Positions 34,675-44,773 of a stretch of DNA of 64,000 bases are shown in pieces. The notes under the pieces were generated by a model, which had not been told where the DNA came from, searched no databases, and saw nothing but the letters and a program-made list of their open reading frames with translations. The stretch is from Mediterraneibacter butyricigenes. Its GTDB lineage: Bacteria > Bacillota > Clostridia > Lachnospirales > Lachnospiraceae. The stretch lies in contig NZ_BHGK01000001.1 of NCBI RefSeq assembly GCF_003574295.1, forward strand, positions 868,001 to 932,000, in the 5' to 3' direction. Within the stretch, counting starts at the first letter, position 1. Every line of letters begins with the position of its first letter. Position numbers and translations under genes: made by a program.

Positions 34675-35901
34675 TTATTCATGAAGTCCGAACAACTCTT
34701 CCAGTTTTTCCTCATCCAGTTTTGCTCCGATGACACAGAGGCGTCCGGTATATTCCGGTGCGCCTGAACGCACTTCATGCTCACCCGGCACCATATCAAA
34801 GTAAACCCAAGTTCCATCCGGAGACTCTACCATACCCTTTGCACGGAGAACATCTCCATAAGCCGGATCTGATTCCAAGGTCTTTAGGATCTCAGCTACC
34901 TGTTCCTGCGTATATTTCTTCATGGTCTCATGGCCCCAGCTTGTGAAGACCTCATCAGCATGATGATGTCCGTGATGATCATGATGATGATCGTGTCCGC
35001 AACCGCATCCACACTCGTGATCATGGTCATGATGATGCTCATGTCCTTCATGGTCATGATCGTGGTGATGCTCATGTCCTTCATGGTCATGATCGTGGTG
35101 ATGCTCATGTCCTTCATGGTCATGATCGTGATGATGCTCGTGTTCCTCATGGTCATGGTCGTGATGGTGCTCATGCTCTTCCTGATCATGGTCGTGGTGA
35201 TGATGTTCATGATCATGTCCGCAACACTCACCTTCTGCGTGATGTCCGCCACATTCCGGGCAGGTGATCTCTGCCAGAAGTTCCTCTTCCAGACTCATGC
35301 TGTGTTCCATGGTTTCTACGATCTTTTTCCCGTCAAGCTGAGCAATCGGTGTTGTAATGATCGGTGCTTTTTCATTGATCTCACGCAGCATCTGCACTGC
35401 TTCTTCTGCTTTGCCCGGTTTTGCCTTATCGGTTCTGCTTAAGATAATTGCTCCGGCGTATTCGATCTGATTGCTAAAGAATTCTCCGAAGTTCTTCAGA
35501 TAGATTTTACATTTTGTTACATCCGCTACCGTCGTAAAGCTGTTCAGTTCGATTTCCACTTTATCCTGTACGTCTTTGACCGCTTTGATCACGTCAGAGA
35601 GTTTACCGACTCCGGATGGTTCGATCAGGATACGATCCGGATGATAAGTCTCTACTACTTCTTTCAGAGACTCTCCGAAATCTCCCACCAGAGAGCAGCA
35701 GATACAACCGGAATTCATTTCCCGGATCTCCACTCCTGCTTCTTTTAAGAACCCTCCGTCGATTCCGATCTCCCCGAATTCATTTTCAATCAGAACCACC
35801 TGTTCTCCCTGAAATCCTTCCTTTAACAGCTTCTTAATCAGGGTTGTCTTTCCTGCTCCAAGAAAGCCGGAAATAATATCTACTTTTGTCTTTGCCATCA
35901 T
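34675..35901 (-). CDS. CobW/COG0523 GTPase with His-rich repeat (metallochaperone)
   Basis: 408 residues. Walker A is GFLGAGKTTLI, the metal-binding motif is SGCICCSL and the base-recognition loop is SRTDKA. Between the GTPase and the C-terminal domain lies a His/Asp/Glu stretch (about residues 215-315) containing six copies of an 11-residue unit like EHHHDHDHEGH, followed by CGCGCG and more His. COG0523 proteins deliver zinc, cobalt or other metals to enzymes with GTP hydrolysis; the repeat should bind many metal ions and act as a store. It is upstream of the second CobW-like gene (34 nt), so the pair is co-transcribed. Confidence 0.88.
   Translation of the reverse strand: MMAKTKVDIISGFLGAGKTTLIKKLLKEGFQGEQVVLIENEFGEIGIDGGFLKEAGVEIREMNSGCICCSLVGDFGESLKEVVETYHPDRILIEPSGVGKLSDVIKAVKDVQDKVEIELNSFTTVADVTKCKIYLKNFGEFFSNQIEYAGAIILSRTDKAKPGKAEEAVQMLREINEKAPIITTPIAQLDGKKIVETMEHSMSLEEELLAEITCPECGGHHAEGECCGHDHEHHHHDHDQEEHEHHHDHDHEEHEHHHDHDHEGHEHHHDHDHEGHEHHHDHDHEGHEHHHDHDHECGCGCGHDHHHDHHGHHHADEVFTSWGHETMKKYTQEQVAEILKTLESDPAYGDVLRAKGMVESPDGTWVYFDMVPGEHEVRSGAPEYTGRLCVIGAKLDEEKLEELFGLHE
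35018..35215. repeat. 33-bp tandem repeat coding the His-rich segment
   Basis: About six 33-bp units encode the His-rich part of the CobW protein. Three central copies are almost identical at base level, suggesting recent expansion or gene conversion and likely length variation between strains. Confidence 0.85.
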
Positions 35902-35984
35902 TTTCTACCTCCTACTTACCGGCAACCTCCGGACACTTCTATATCCCGTATTACCGAAAACTTCAAATGACATTTTGTCTTGCA

Positions 35985-36015
35985 TTAAGAAAAGTGCCGA
36001 ATCCACTCCGACACT
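35985..36015 (-). terminator. Terminator after exoA
   Basis: Read leftward, AGTGTCGGA pairs with TTCGGCACT (9 bp, two G-U) around a 5-nt loop and is followed by TTTTCTT. It lies 16 nt after the exoA stop and insulates the CobW pair. Confidence 0.7.
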
Positions 36016-36030
36016 ATCCTCTGTTTTCTT

Positions 36031-36783
36031 TTATTCCATTTCCAGAATGACCGGACAATGATCAGACCCATAAACGTCTGTTAGTATTTTCGCACCTTTC
36101 AAGCGATCTTTCAACCCCTCAGATACACAAAAATAATCAATACGCCATCCGGCATTCTTTTCTCTTGCTTTGAACCGATAGGACCACCAGGAATAAATGC
36201 CTTCCTTATCCGGATAGAAATACCGGAATGTATCGATAAATCCCGCCTCTAACAGTTCCGTAAATTTCTGACGTTCCTCGTCCGTAAATCCCGCATTTTT
36301 CCGGTTTGTCTTCGGATTCTTCAGGTCAATCTCGGTATGGGCCACATTAAGATCTCCGCAAAAAACAACCGGTTTGCGCTCTTCTAACTTTTTCAGATAA
36401 CTCAGGAAATCGCTTTCCCATTTCATCCGGTAATCCAGACGCTTCAATTCGCTCTGGGAATTTGGTGTATAGACCGTAATAAAATAAAAATCTTCAAATT
36501 CCAGTGTGATCACACGACCTTCCTGATCGTGTTCTTCTATTCCGATTCCGTAAGATACAGATACCGGCTCCTTCTTCGTAAAGATTGCCGTACCGGAATA
36601 TCCTTTCTTCACTGCAGAATTCCAGTACTGATGGTATCCGTCCAGTTCCAGCGTAAGCTGACCTTCCTGCATCTTCGTCTCCTGAATACAGAAGATATCC
36701 GCATCCGCCTCTTTAAAAAAATCCAGGAATCCTTTTTGCACACAGGCGCGGATCCCGTTCACATTCCATGATACAAATTTCAT
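36031..36783 (-). CDS. exoA: Exodeoxyribonuclease III (AP endonuclease)
   Basis: 250 residues from the ATG preceded by GGAGAAAAGG. Motifs of the Xth family are complete: [26 protein letters not shown], the YSWWSY segment and SDHCPVILE (catalytic Asp-His). It repairs abasic sites. It starts 13 nt after the truA stop in the same operon. Confidence 0.95.
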   Translation of the reverse strand: MKFVSWNVNGIRACVQKGFLDFFKEADADIFCIQETKMQEGQLTLELDGYHQYWNSAVKKGYSGTAIFTKKEPVSVSYGIGIEEHDQEGRVITLEFEDFYFITVYTPNSQSELKRLDYRMKWESDFLSYLKKLEERKPVVFCGDLNVAHTEIDLKNPKTNRKNAGFTDEERQKFTELLEAGFIDTFRYFYPDKEGIYSWWSYRFKAREKNAGWRIDYFCVSEGLKDRLKGAKILTDVYGSDHCPVILEME

Positions 36784-36796
36784 CCTTTTCTCCTTC

Positions 36797-37585
36797 TTAT
36801 GCATCCAGCCAGTCGATCTCTTCTTTTACCGGTTCCGGCTTTGCATATTTATAATAGACTTCCCGCAGGAACAGTCCTCTTGCCGGAGCCAGAAAACCGG
36901 ATCTTGACGAATCTTTTGCCGCCAGAATCTCCGGGATCTCCTCCGGATCTTTTTCTCCGATTCCCACTTCCAGAAGGGTTCCGGTCAGTTTTCTTACCAT
37001 ATGATATAAAAATCCGTTGCCCTTGTAAACGATCCGAATTTTATTGGCTTCCCGCTCAATTCGGATCTCATCGATAGTTCTCCGGGTAGATTTTTCTCCG
37101 GGTTTCATATCCGTAAAACTGTCAAATTCATGGGTTCCGATCAAATAGGCCGCTGCTTTTTCCATGGCCTCCACATTCAGTTCGTGGGGATAATGAAAGC
37201 TGTATCTTCTGGTAAATACATCCGGCTTTTCCCGGGTATCCAGATAATATTCATACCGTTTGCCCTGTGCATTATGCCTTGCATGGAATCCGTTTTTCAT
37301 CAGCTCCATCTTGGCGATCTTAATATCTTCCGGAAGATGGCGGTTAATCGTCGTCATAAATTCATGCATGTCCACCTGACCTCTTAATACCAGGCTTGAA
37401 ACCTGTCCCTGTGCATGCACTCCCGCATCTGTCCTTCCGGACCCGTTGATTTCTACATTATATCCCACATACATCCCGATGGTCCGCTCCAGAATTCCCT
37501 GAATCGTAAGATCAGTATTGATCTGTCGTTGCCAGCCCTGATACTTTGACCCGTCATAGGTTATGGTCAGTTTATAGGTTCGCAT
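36797..37585 (-). CDS. truA: tRNA pseudouridine(38-40) synthase
   Basis: 262 residues beginning [19 protein letters not shown]. The catalytic Asp is in [11 protein letters not shown] (Asp53). The enzyme modifies the anticodon arm of many tRNAs. The start overlaps the end of the upstream ABC ATPase gene by 14 nt, so truA and exoA appear to be read from the importer transcript. Confidence 0.95.
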   Translation of the reverse strand: MRTYKLTITYDGSKYQGWQRQINTDLTIQGILERTIGMYVGYNVEINGSGRTDAGVHAQGQVSSLVLRGQVDMHEFMTTINRHLPEDIKIAKMELMKNGFHARHNAQGKRYEYYLDTREKPDVFTRRYSFHYPHELNVEAMEKAAAYLIGTHEFDSFTDMKPGEKSTRRTIDEIRIEREANKIRIVYKGNGFLYHMVRKLTGTLLEVGIGEKDPEEIPEILAAKDSSRSGFLAPARGLFLREVYYKYAKPEPVKEEIDWLDA

Positions 37586-38249
37586 CTTTTCCCTGCTCTC
37601 TTTCAATCTCAGTAATGTGTCCGTCTTTCAGAAACAGGACACGGTTGCAGATCATGCTTACCACATCGATATCATGAGACACAAACAGATAGGACACACC
37701 TTCCGAATCTTTCAGTTCTTTTAACAACTGTAAAATCTGTGCCTGAACCGTCACATCCAACGCGGACAACGGTTCATCCGCCAGAATGAACTTCGCTCCC
37801 GAGATCAGTGCCAGTGCCAGGCTTACTCTCTGACGCTGTCCTCCACTTAATTCTCTCGGATATCGGTCATAAAACTCACCGGAAAGATGAACCTTTTCCA
37901 GATATTTGCAGGCTTGTTCCTTCCGTTCTTTCGCCGAAAGTCTGGTATGGATCTTTAAGGGTTCCTCCAGGATCCACCCAATCGTCTTCCGTGGGTTCAG
38001 TGAGCGGAACGGATCCTGGAACACCATCTGCGGACGGTTGGTAAAATGTCGGATCTCTCCGTCATATTCTTTCAAAAGTCCAAGAACCGCCTTGCACAAG
38101 GTGGATTTTCCACTTCCGCTGGCTCCCACCAGACCCACAATATCTCCTTCATAAATAGAAAAAGTCACATCCTTAAGAATCTGCTTTCTCTGTCTGTTTT
38201 CTCTGTAATAAGCATTCACATGCTCTAATTCTAACACTTTTTCACTCAT
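37572..38249 (-). CDS. ABC ATPase, peptide/nickel importer (DppF/NikE type)
   Basis: 225 residues: Walker A GASGSGKSTLC, signature LSGGQRQRVSLALAL, Walker B FILADEPLSALD, switch SHDIDVV. It lacks the C-terminal oligopeptide-binding extension (HPY) of long OppF proteins, so it matches the short Nik-type ATPases. It pairs with the ATPase encoded 17 nt upstream. Confidence 0.9.
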   Translation of the reverse strand: MSEKVLELEHVNAYYRENRQRKQILKDVTFSIYEGDIVGLVGASGSGKSTLCKAVLGLLKEYDGEIRHFTNRPQMVFQDPFRSLNPRKTIGWILEEPLKIHTRLSAKERKEQACKYLEKVHLSGEFYDRYPRELSGGQRQRVSLALALISGAKFILADEPLSALDVTVQAQILQLLKELKDSEGVSYLFVSHDIDVVSMICNRVLFLKDGHITEIEREQGKDANL

Positions 38250-38266
38250 TTGTGCACCCTGCCTTT

Positions 38267-39085
38267 TTACAGTTTCTTCATCAGCAGATCATAATATGCG
38301 TTCTGTTTCGTCCGGGTCGGAATCGCCGCGATCAACTCTTTCGTATACGCCTCTTTCGGTTCCGAAAAAATCATTTCCGCCTTTCCCCGTTCGATAATTT
38401 CTCCATTTTTCATTACCAACACATTCTCACAGAGACTCTTCACCACCCGGAGATTATGGGAAATAAACAGAATTCCCACCTGATGTCTCTGGTTCATTTT
38501 TTTCAGAAGCTTCAGGATACTCTCCTGTGTTCCCACATCCAACGCCGTCGTAGGCTCATCCGCAATCAGAAGATCCGGTTTGCAGATCAGCGCCGATGCG
38601 ATCATCACCCTCTGTCTCATTCCTCCCGACAATTCATGTGGGTACTGCCGGTATATTTTTTCCGGATCCGGAAGTTCTACCTCTTCCAGAGCCTGTAACA
38701 CCTTCTGTCTTCGTTCTTCCTTCGAACAGTCTGAGTGAAGCTTCAACCCTTCTCCTACTTGTCGTCCGATCTTCATGGTGGGATTCAGTGCAGTCATCGG
38801 TTCCTGAAAAATCATGCCGATCTTTTTCCCCTGGATCTGCTGCCACTGTCTCGTATTCAATTCCAGAAGACTGGTTTTCTTTAACAGGATTTCTCCCGAT
38901 TCCACGATCGCATTTTTCTTCAAAAGTCCCGCAATCGTCAGGGCTGTCAGCGTCTTTCCCGATCCGGATTCTCCCACGATTCCCAGAATTTCTCCTGCTT
39001 TCATGGAAAAATTGACATGACGCACTGCATCTTCTCTTTTTCCTCTGTCTGTAAAATAGATGCTCAGATCCTTCACTTCCAGCAT
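38267..39085 (-). CDS. ABC ATPase, peptide/nickel importer (DppD/NikD type)
   Basis: 272 residues from the ATG (MLEVKDLSIYF) that overlaps the permease stop by one base (TAATG). Walker A GESGSGKTLTA, signature LSGGMRQRVMIASAL, Walker B DLLIADEPTTALD. Longer upstream readings would lie in the permease gene and show no family similarity. Confidence 0.9.
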   Translation of the reverse strand: MLEVKDLSIYFTDRGKREDAVRHVNFSMKAGEILGIVGESGSGKTLTALTIAGLLKKNAIVESGEILLKKTSLLELNTRQWQQIQGKKIGMIFQEPMTALNPTMKIGRQVGEGLKLHSDCSKEERRQKVLQALEEVELPDPEKIYRQYPHELSGGMRQRVMIASALICKPDLLIADEPTTALDVGTQESILKLLKKMNQRHQVGILFISHNLRVVKSLCENVLVMKNGEIIERGKAEMIFSEPKEAYTKELIAAIPTRTKQNAYYDLLMKKL

Positions 39086-39897
39086 TATCTTCCACCTCCG
39101 AACCGATCCAGGATTCCTTCTCCCAGAAGTCCTACGCCTAATACCATCAGCACTAGGAACAATCCCGGGAAAATCGCGCACCACACTCCTGTTGCAAGAA
39201 AGGTCTGCGCCTCGGACAGCATCCGTCCCAGACTGGCATCCGGCGGCTGTACCCCGATCCCCAGATAACTCATTCCTGCCTCCGCCAGAACCGCATTGTT
39301 AAATCCAATCGTGAGCGAAGAAAGAAGCACCGGAAGGATATTCGGCAGGATATGCACAAACAGAATCCGGTAAGACGGAACCCCGGTCAGGATCGCACTC
39401 TTCACATAATCCTCTTCCTTACATTTCATGAATTCTCCCCGGACAATCCTTGCAAAACTCGGAATAAATCCAATTCCCAGAGCGATCATCACTTTATATT
39501 TTCCTGTACCAAAAATACTTATGAGAACCAACGCCAACAGTACACTTGGAAATGCTGCCAGTGCGTCGTTGACTCTCATAAGTATTTCGTCTAGCCAGCC
39601 ACCAAAATATCCGGTCACTGCTCCTAAAATCACACCGATGATTCCCCCGATCAGAATGGTTCCCAGGGCAATGATCAATGTATTGCCTGCCCCGCTTAAC
39701 ACGCGGCTGAAAATATCCCTTCCAAACTGGTCGGTTCCAAAGAGATGTAACAGGGATGGTCCCTGCAATTTGATGGATCCCTGCATTGCATCCGGTTCAT
39801 AAGGTGTCCAGAAAAATCCCAGCACAATCAGAGCTGTCATCACTGCTGTCAGCCCCACACCCATCTGAAAATAAACTGATTTTATCTTGCGCTTCAT
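39085..39897 (-). CDS. ABC permease, peptide/nickel importer (DppC type)
   Basis: 270 residues with six predicted helices. GTDQFGRDIFSRVLSGAGNTL is the marker of DppC/NikC proteins (about residues 55-75) and the EAA loop is seen near LTGVPSYRILFVHILPNILP. Together with the DppB-type permease it forms the channel. Confidence 0.92.
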   Translation of the reverse strand: MKRKIKSVYFQMGVGLTAVMTALIVLGFFWTPYEPDAMQGSIKLQGPSLLHLFGTDQFGRDIFSRVLSGAGNTLIIALGTILIGGIIGVILGAVTGYFGGWLDEILMRVNDALAAFPSVLLALVLISIFGTGKYKVMIALGIGFIPSFARIVRGEFMKCKEEDYVKSAILTGVPSYRILFVHILPNILPVLLSSLTIGFNNAVLAEAGMSYLGIGVQPPDASLGRMLSEAQTFLATGVWCAIFPGLFLVLMVLGVGLLGEGILDRFGGGR

Positions 39898-39978
39898 GGA
39901 TCTTTCTCCTTCTTTGTTTCCCGAATATTTTCTCTTATTCTATCGTCTTTCGTTTTTGAACCTTCTGAAATTTTTCGA

Positions 39979-40920
39979 CTACCGAATCTCAATTCGCTTA
40001 TCCAGCTTCTGATACAGCAGATCAACCACGGTATTGGCAATCAGGATCACGGCTGCAATCAACAGGATCAATGCTTCTACAACCGGATAATCTCTTCCCG
40101 AAATCGATGAAATCAGACTTCTTCCGATTCCCGGAATTCCAAAGACCGCTTCCACAATCATACTGTTTGCAATCATATCAGCGATCGCCATTCCCAAAAA
40201 TGTGATCACCGGTAAGATTCCGTTGCGAAATGCATGGCAAAGCAGAACTCTTGTCGCCGAATTTCCCCGGCTGTACGCGGTTCTTATGTAATCCTGATGC
40301 ATCTCCGTAATCAGAGAATTTCTCAGGAGTTTTACCGTCATTGCTATCTTAGGAAGTGCTACGGCAACTGCCGGAAGAATCAGATACCCGATAAAGCCAC
40401 CGATACTTTCTTTATAAGAAATGTAACCGCCCGGCGTAAACCATCGAAGTACCAGTCCAAATACAACGGTCAGAACCATTCCTACGAAAAACGGAGGAAT
40501 CGACATCACCACCTGATTCCACGCCGTAAAGAAATGGTCGATCCAGGTATTCTCATACTTGGCACACAGAATTCCAAGCGGAACGGACACCAGCAGGATC
40601 ATCACAAAAGCAATGGCTGTCAGTGTAAACGTAACCGGCACCTTATCCCCGATCAATTCACTGACCGGCTGATTGTATTTATAAGAGGTTCCCATGTCTC
40701 CTTTCAGAAAATCGGACAGCCAGTTTACATAACGCTCCGGGAGCGGGTCATTCAACCCCATCTCTTCCCGGAGTGCTTCGACTTTTGTTTCCGTCGCTTC
40801 TGTTCCCAGGATTGCCACTGCCGGATCCCCCGGGATAATTTCAAATGCAAGGAAAGCCAGCATACTGACAATTAATAATGCGATTATAAGACCTGCTATT
40901 TTTTTGATAAAATATTTCAT
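39979..40920 (-). CDS. ABC permease, peptide/nickel importer (DppB type)
   Basis: 313 residues with the usual N-terminal helix and GDMGTSYKYNQPVSELI motif followed by five more helices. The coupling loop is AYSRGNSATRVLLCHAFRNG. It is 81 nt upstream of the DppC-type gene. Confidence 0.92.
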   Translation of the reverse strand: MKYFIKKIAGLIIALLIVSMLAFLAFEIIPGDPAVAILGTEATETKVEALREEMGLNDPLPERYVNWLSDFLKGDMGTSYKYNQPVSELIGDKVPVTFTLTAIAFVMILLVSVPLGILCAKYENTWIDHFFTAWNQVVMSIPPFFVGMVLTVVFGLVLRWFTPGGYISYKESIGGFIGYLILPAVAVALPKIAMTVKLLRNSLITEMHQDYIRTAYSRGNSATRVLLCHAFRNGILPVITFLGMAIADMIANSMIVEAVFGIPGIGRSLISSISGRDYPVVEALILLIAAVILIANTVVDLLYQKLDKRIEIR

Positions 40921-40989
40921 GCCGCTCTCCTTTCATTTTTGAAATCCGTTTCCGTCAGACCATTGATCTGTCGGATGTTTTACATTTTC

Positions 40990-42537
40990 TTAATTATCTG
41001 ATGTTTTATAAATCGTTGACATATCCTGTACGTACAGCGGATAGAATACGTATCCGTCATATCCGTCGCGAATGGCTACCAGATTTGCCAGATCCTGGAT
41101 GTATACATTTGCTGCCTTCTCTGTCAGGATCTTTTCACAGTCTTTATACAGTTTTACCTGCTCCTTGTCATCTGTCGTTGCAATGGCTTTTGCAAAGGTC
41201 TCATCATACTCCGGATCATTGAAATTGATGAAGTTGTTATCTGCATCTGATACAAAACGTTCCAGCATTGCTCTCGCTGTCAGGTTGGCTGCATCTACAC
41301 CTACTACGGTAGACTGGAAGTTCCGGTTCATATAAGCCTCAGACAACCATGTCTGCCACTCTACCGGTTTGATCGTTGCATTGACCCCAATCTCTTTCAA
41401 TTCCTCTACAATAACCTGAGCAGCATCCATATGTGGCTGATCTGCGGAACATACCGTGATCTCCATATCAAATCCATCCTCATATCCTGCCTCTTTCAGC
41501 AATTCTTTTGCCTTATCGTAGTCCTGAGTATAGTAATCATTCAGATCCTTATCGAAGTATTTCTTCAGACCAGGATACATGCTGGTTCCGACGCGCTCGC
41601 CTTTTCCATCCGCCACAATATCCATGATCTCCTGTGGGTTAATGGCATAGCAGAGAGCCTGTCTTACTTTCTCATTGTTGAATGGTTCTACCGCATTGTT
41701 CAGGTAAAGTGCCTGTACTAAGTTCATGGTTCCTTCTTCGATATGGAATCCATCTGTCAGCTCTGCTGCCTGGCTGGTTGTCAGTCTCATGACCATATCA
41801 ACAGATCCACCCTTTAAGTTTGTTACAAGAGTATCTGCATCTGCGATGATCTTGAAGACAACCTTGTCCAGATGAGCCTTTGTGCCCCAATAGTCTTCAT
41901 TCTTCACCATCACAAAGTCCTGGTCAGCCGTTCTGGATTCGAACTTAAACGGGCCGGTTCCAACCGGAGCAGTTGCCTGATCTTCGTAATCCTTCGGAAT
42001 GATTGCAGTTGTCATGTAAGCTGCAAATTCTGTATTTGGCTCAGAAAGGTTGATCTCAACCGTCTTGTCATCTACGATATTGACGCTTTCTATAATAGAA
42101 AACGCTGATACCAATGGTTCCCCATTTGACGTATCAGCGCATCGATCAATTGAATATTTTACATCTTCGGCTGTCACATCCTGACCATTGTGAAATTTCA
42201 CGCCGTCGCGAAGTGTAAATGTATAAGTCTTCGCATCGTCGGAAATCGTATAATCACTGGCCACAGCCGGTTGCAGATTTCCATCTGCGTCTGGTTTTAC
42301 CAGACCTTCAAAAATGTTAAATAAAACCTCTTTCGTTCCTGCCGATACTGCTAAGTGTGGGTCAAGACTATCCAAATCCTGGGAAATACCTACTGTGATA
42401 CTTCCACCTTCGGTGGGTTCTGAGGAAGCATTATTATCGGACGTTGACGCCGTGCTGTTCTTATTGCCTGAACATCCTGTCAGTGCAAGAGAAAGCGTTG
42501 TGGTTACCACTAAAAGAATACTGATTATCCTCTTCAT
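40990..42537 (-). CDS. Peptide/nickel-type solute-binding lipoprotein (family 5)
   Basis: 515 residues from the ATG preceded by GAAGGAGACAAAC. The signal peptide ends at LALTGCSGN (lipidated Cys about residue 21). Family 5 motifs include GISQDLDSLDPHLA, the YTFTLRDGVKFHNGQDVTAE region and EAYMNRNFQ. It delivers ligand to the importer downstream. The substrate could be dipeptides, nickel chelates or others; sequence alone does not decide. Confidence 0.92.
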   Translation of the reverse strand: MKRIISILLVVTTTLSLALTGCSGNKNSTASTSDNNASSEPTEGGSITVGISQDLDSLDPHLAVSAGTKEVLFNIFEGLVKPDADGNLQPAVASDYTISDDAKTYTFTLRDGVKFHNGQDVTAEDVKYSIDRCADTSNGEPLVSAFSIIESVNIVDDKTVEINLSEPNTEFAAYMTTAIIPKDYEDQATAPVGTGPFKFESRTADQDFVMVKNEDYWGTKAHLDKVVFKIIADADTLVTNLKGGSVDMVMRLTTSQAAELTDGFHIEEGTMNLVQALYLNNAVEPFNNEKVRQALCYAINPQEIMDIVADGKGERVGTSMYPGLKKYFDKDLNDYYTQDYDKAKELLKEAGYEDGFDMEITVCSADQPHMDAAQVIVEELKEIGVNATIKPVEWQTWLSEAYMNRNFQSTVVGVDAANLTARAMLERFVSDADNNFINFNDPEYDETFAKAIATTDDKEQVKLYKDCEKILTEKAANVYIQDLANLVAIRDGYDGYVFYPLYVQDMSTIYKTSDN

Positions 42538-42584
42538 GTTTGTCTCCTTCTTCAAATAACCTCCATTATTAAATTGTCCACACC

Positions 42585-42612
42585 ATTGTATCACTTTTTC
42601 TCAAAAACACAA
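42585..42612 (-). promoter_or_regulatory. Predicted promoter of the peptide/nickel importer operon
   Basis: On the minus strand, TTGTGT (42607-42612), 16 bp, TACAAT (42585-42590). It sits just after the nrdR stop codon and about 48 nt before the binding-protein ATG. Confidence 0.55.
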
Positions 42613-42615
42613 GGC

Positions 42616-43068
42616 TTATTTATCCAAAAATTTCTTAATTTCTTCCATAAAAGTATTCACGTCTTTAAATTCCCGGTAAACGGATGCAAACCGTACATAG
42701 GCTACGGCATCCAGGCTTTTCAGCTTGTCCATTACGATCTCTCCGATTACCGTACTGGACACTTCCTTTTCCTCCCGATTAAATACTTCCGTCTCCACTG
42801 CATTTACCGTCTTCTGGATCGCATCAGCAGACACCGGACGTTTGTAGCATGCACGTAAGATCCCGGTCTCAATCTTGGTACGGTCGTACTGTTCCCGGTT
42901 GTTGTCCTTTTTGATCACGATCAACGGGATCGTCTCTACTTTTTCATAGGTTGTAAAACGTTTCCCACATTCATCACAGGAACGTCTTCTTCGGATGGCG
43001 CTCCGGTCTTCTGCCGGTCTGGAATCGATCACTCTCGTATCCAAGTGTCCACAGTAAGGGCATCTCAT
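42616..43068 (-). CDS. nrdR: Transcriptional repressor NrdR
   Basis: 150 residues beginning MRCPYCGHLDTRVIDSRPAE. The zinc ribbon (CPYC...CDEC) and following ATP-cone domain are complete. NrdR senses dATP/ATP and represses ribonucleotide reductase genes. No NrdR-box pair was noticed next to it; targets are elsewhere. Confidence 0.97.
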   Translation of the reverse strand: MRCPYCGHLDTRVIDSRPAEDRSAIRRRRSCDECGKRFTTYEKVETIPLIVIKKDNNREQYDRTKIETGILRACYKRPVSADAIQKTVNAVETEVFNREEKEVSSTVIGEIVMDKLKSLDAVAYVRFASVYREFKDVNTFMEEIKKFLDK

Positions 43069-43258
43069 ATGCATTTCCACCTTTCCCAACATCATTTGGG
43101 TTGATTATACACAATTTTCCGCAAATTTGCAAAATTTTAACCCCGTTCTGATTTGCTTCTGCCAGAACCGGTTTCCGCCTGATTTCCTTCTGAATTTCTC
43201 TTCAATCACCCCTGAAAAACCTCTGCGGATCATCAAAACAACTCAGAAACGCTAAAGA

Positions 43259-44755
43259 TCAGATCAGTTCCTTCAATTTCTTCCGATCGATCTTTCCATT
43301 GGCATTCTGCGGCATATTCTTCACACGGATCACCTGATCCGGCATCATATACGGCGGAACTTTTTTCCGTACCGCCTCCCGGATCACTTCCGGATCCTTC
43401 ACGCCACCTTCATAAATCAGCGCAAGGCAGTCCTTTTCCTTATCATAGACGCAGGCGCAGGCTTTCACCTTTTCCACACTGTTGGCTCCGGCTTCGATTT
43501 CTCCCAATTCAATCCGGTATCCTCTCCGTTTGATTTGAAAATCCTTCCGTGAAATGTAGATCAGCTCTCCTCGTTCATTGTATTTTACCAGATCACCGGT
43601 TCTGTATACACGTTCCGGATAGTAGGCATTCAACGGATTCTGTACGAAAGCCTCTTCCGTCTTCTCCGGATTTTTATAGTACCCGTCTGCCATAAAGGTG
43701 GAACGCACGAACAATTCTCCTTCTTCTCCCGGCTCTGCCAGCTTGCCCTCACTGTTGACAAGAAAGACATCGCAGTTATTACAGGGACGGCCGATCGGCA
43801 GACTCTCATCGTCTTTAAATTCCCGATCTACTACATAAAAAGTACAGATATCCGTGGTTTCTGTCGGTCCAAACAGATTTGCATAGGTGATCTCCGGATC
43901 CAGCGTATGAATCCAGTAATTTAACTGCTTGGTCGGCATCACCTCTCCTGCAAACAGCACCGTTTTCAGATATTCCGGTTTCGCCACATCGAACGCTTTC
44001 CAGTTGGACAGAATCGAGATTGCTGTCGGAACCCAGTAAATCGTATTCACCTGATGCTCATTCAAAAATTTGATCAGATTCATCGGAAATGAAAAGTTCT
44101 GTTTCGGAATGATATGATAGGTGCATCCACATTTGACAGTGGAATAAAAATCCGTCACCGACATACTGAAATATAAAGGTGTCTGGGAACCAAAACTTGT
44201 GGTCTCGTCAAACTTAAATTCTTCCGTCACCCAGTTGATATAACTGATCAGCGCTCTGTGGCTGACGATGGTTCCTTTCGGCATTCCGGTGGAACCGGAT
44301 GTAAACAAAATGTATGCCGTATCCATATCACACATCCGGCTTCGGATCTGTTCCAGAATTCCCGGTTGTTCTTCTGTCCTACTAATCTTTTCATAGAGGA
44401 AATAGTCCACGTTCAGGCTCTTTGCCAGTTCTTCGCTCTGCTCATCTGTCACGACCAGCAGATCATCCAGAACTCCCAGGATATTTTCAATCCGGTCTGC
44501 CGGGGAATGGACATCCACCACGACATAAAAATCTCCTGCATACAACGCTCCCAGCATGGTATCCATGCAGTTTATCTTTTTATCGATCAGGATCGCTACC
44601 GGTCGTCTGCTTCCATGTTCTGCCAGAAAGGACCCGATTGCTCTTGCGCGCAGCTTTACCTCCGCAAAGGTCGCTTCCCGCTCGCTGTCGGTAAATCCCA
44701 CTTTATCCGGATATGTTTCTGCCGTCTTTTCAAAATATTCTAAAATGTTTTTCAT
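43259..44755 (-). CDS. DltA-like amino-acid:carrier protein ligase
   Basis: 498 residues of the AMP-forming adenylation family, about the length of DltA. Core motifs: LFTSGSTGMPKGTIVSH, FGPTETTDI, RTGDLVKY, SRKDFQIKRRGYRIELGEIE and a C-terminal NANGKIDRKKL with the catalytic Lys. It would activate an amino acid and load it on the adjacent carrier protein. It is the last gene of the Dlt-like run. D-alanine is the default guess, but the binding pocket was not compared with DltA. Confidence 0.85.
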   Translation of the reverse strand: MKNILEYFEKTAETYPDKVGFTDSEREATFAEVKLRARAIGSFLAEHGSRRPVAILIDKKINCMDTMLGALYAGDFYVVVDVHSPADRIENILGVLDDLLVVTDEQSEELAKSLNVDYFLYEKISRTEEQPGILEQIRSRMCDMDTAYILFTSGSTGMPKGTIVSHRALISYINWVTEEFKFDETTSFGSQTPLYFSMSVTDFYSTVKCGCTYHIIPKQNFSFPMNLIKFLNEHQVNTIYWVPTAISILSNWKAFDVAKPEYLKTVLFAGEVMPTKQLNYWIHTLDPEITYANLFGPTETTDICTFYVVDREFKDDESLPIGRPCNNCDVFLVNSEGKLAEPGEEGELFVRSTFMADGYYKNPEKTEEAFVQNPLNAYYPERVYRTGDLVKYNERGELIYISRKDFQIKRRGYRIELGEIEAGANSVEKVKACACVYDKEKDCLALIYEGGVKDPEVIREAVRKKVPPYMMPDQVIRVKNMPQNANGKIDRKKLKELI

Positions 44756-44773
44756 CGATTTATTTCTCCGGAT

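Noticed and set aside
35018-35215. Regularly spaced 33-bp repeat that could resemble a CRISPR array
   Set aside because: The repeats have no spacers and are in frame, coding a His-rich segment of a GTPase.
34920-35442. Met/Ile- or Val/Met-rich reading frames opposite or beside the His-rich gene
   Set aside because: They are low-complexity shadows created by the CAT/GAT repeat and have no ribosome site.
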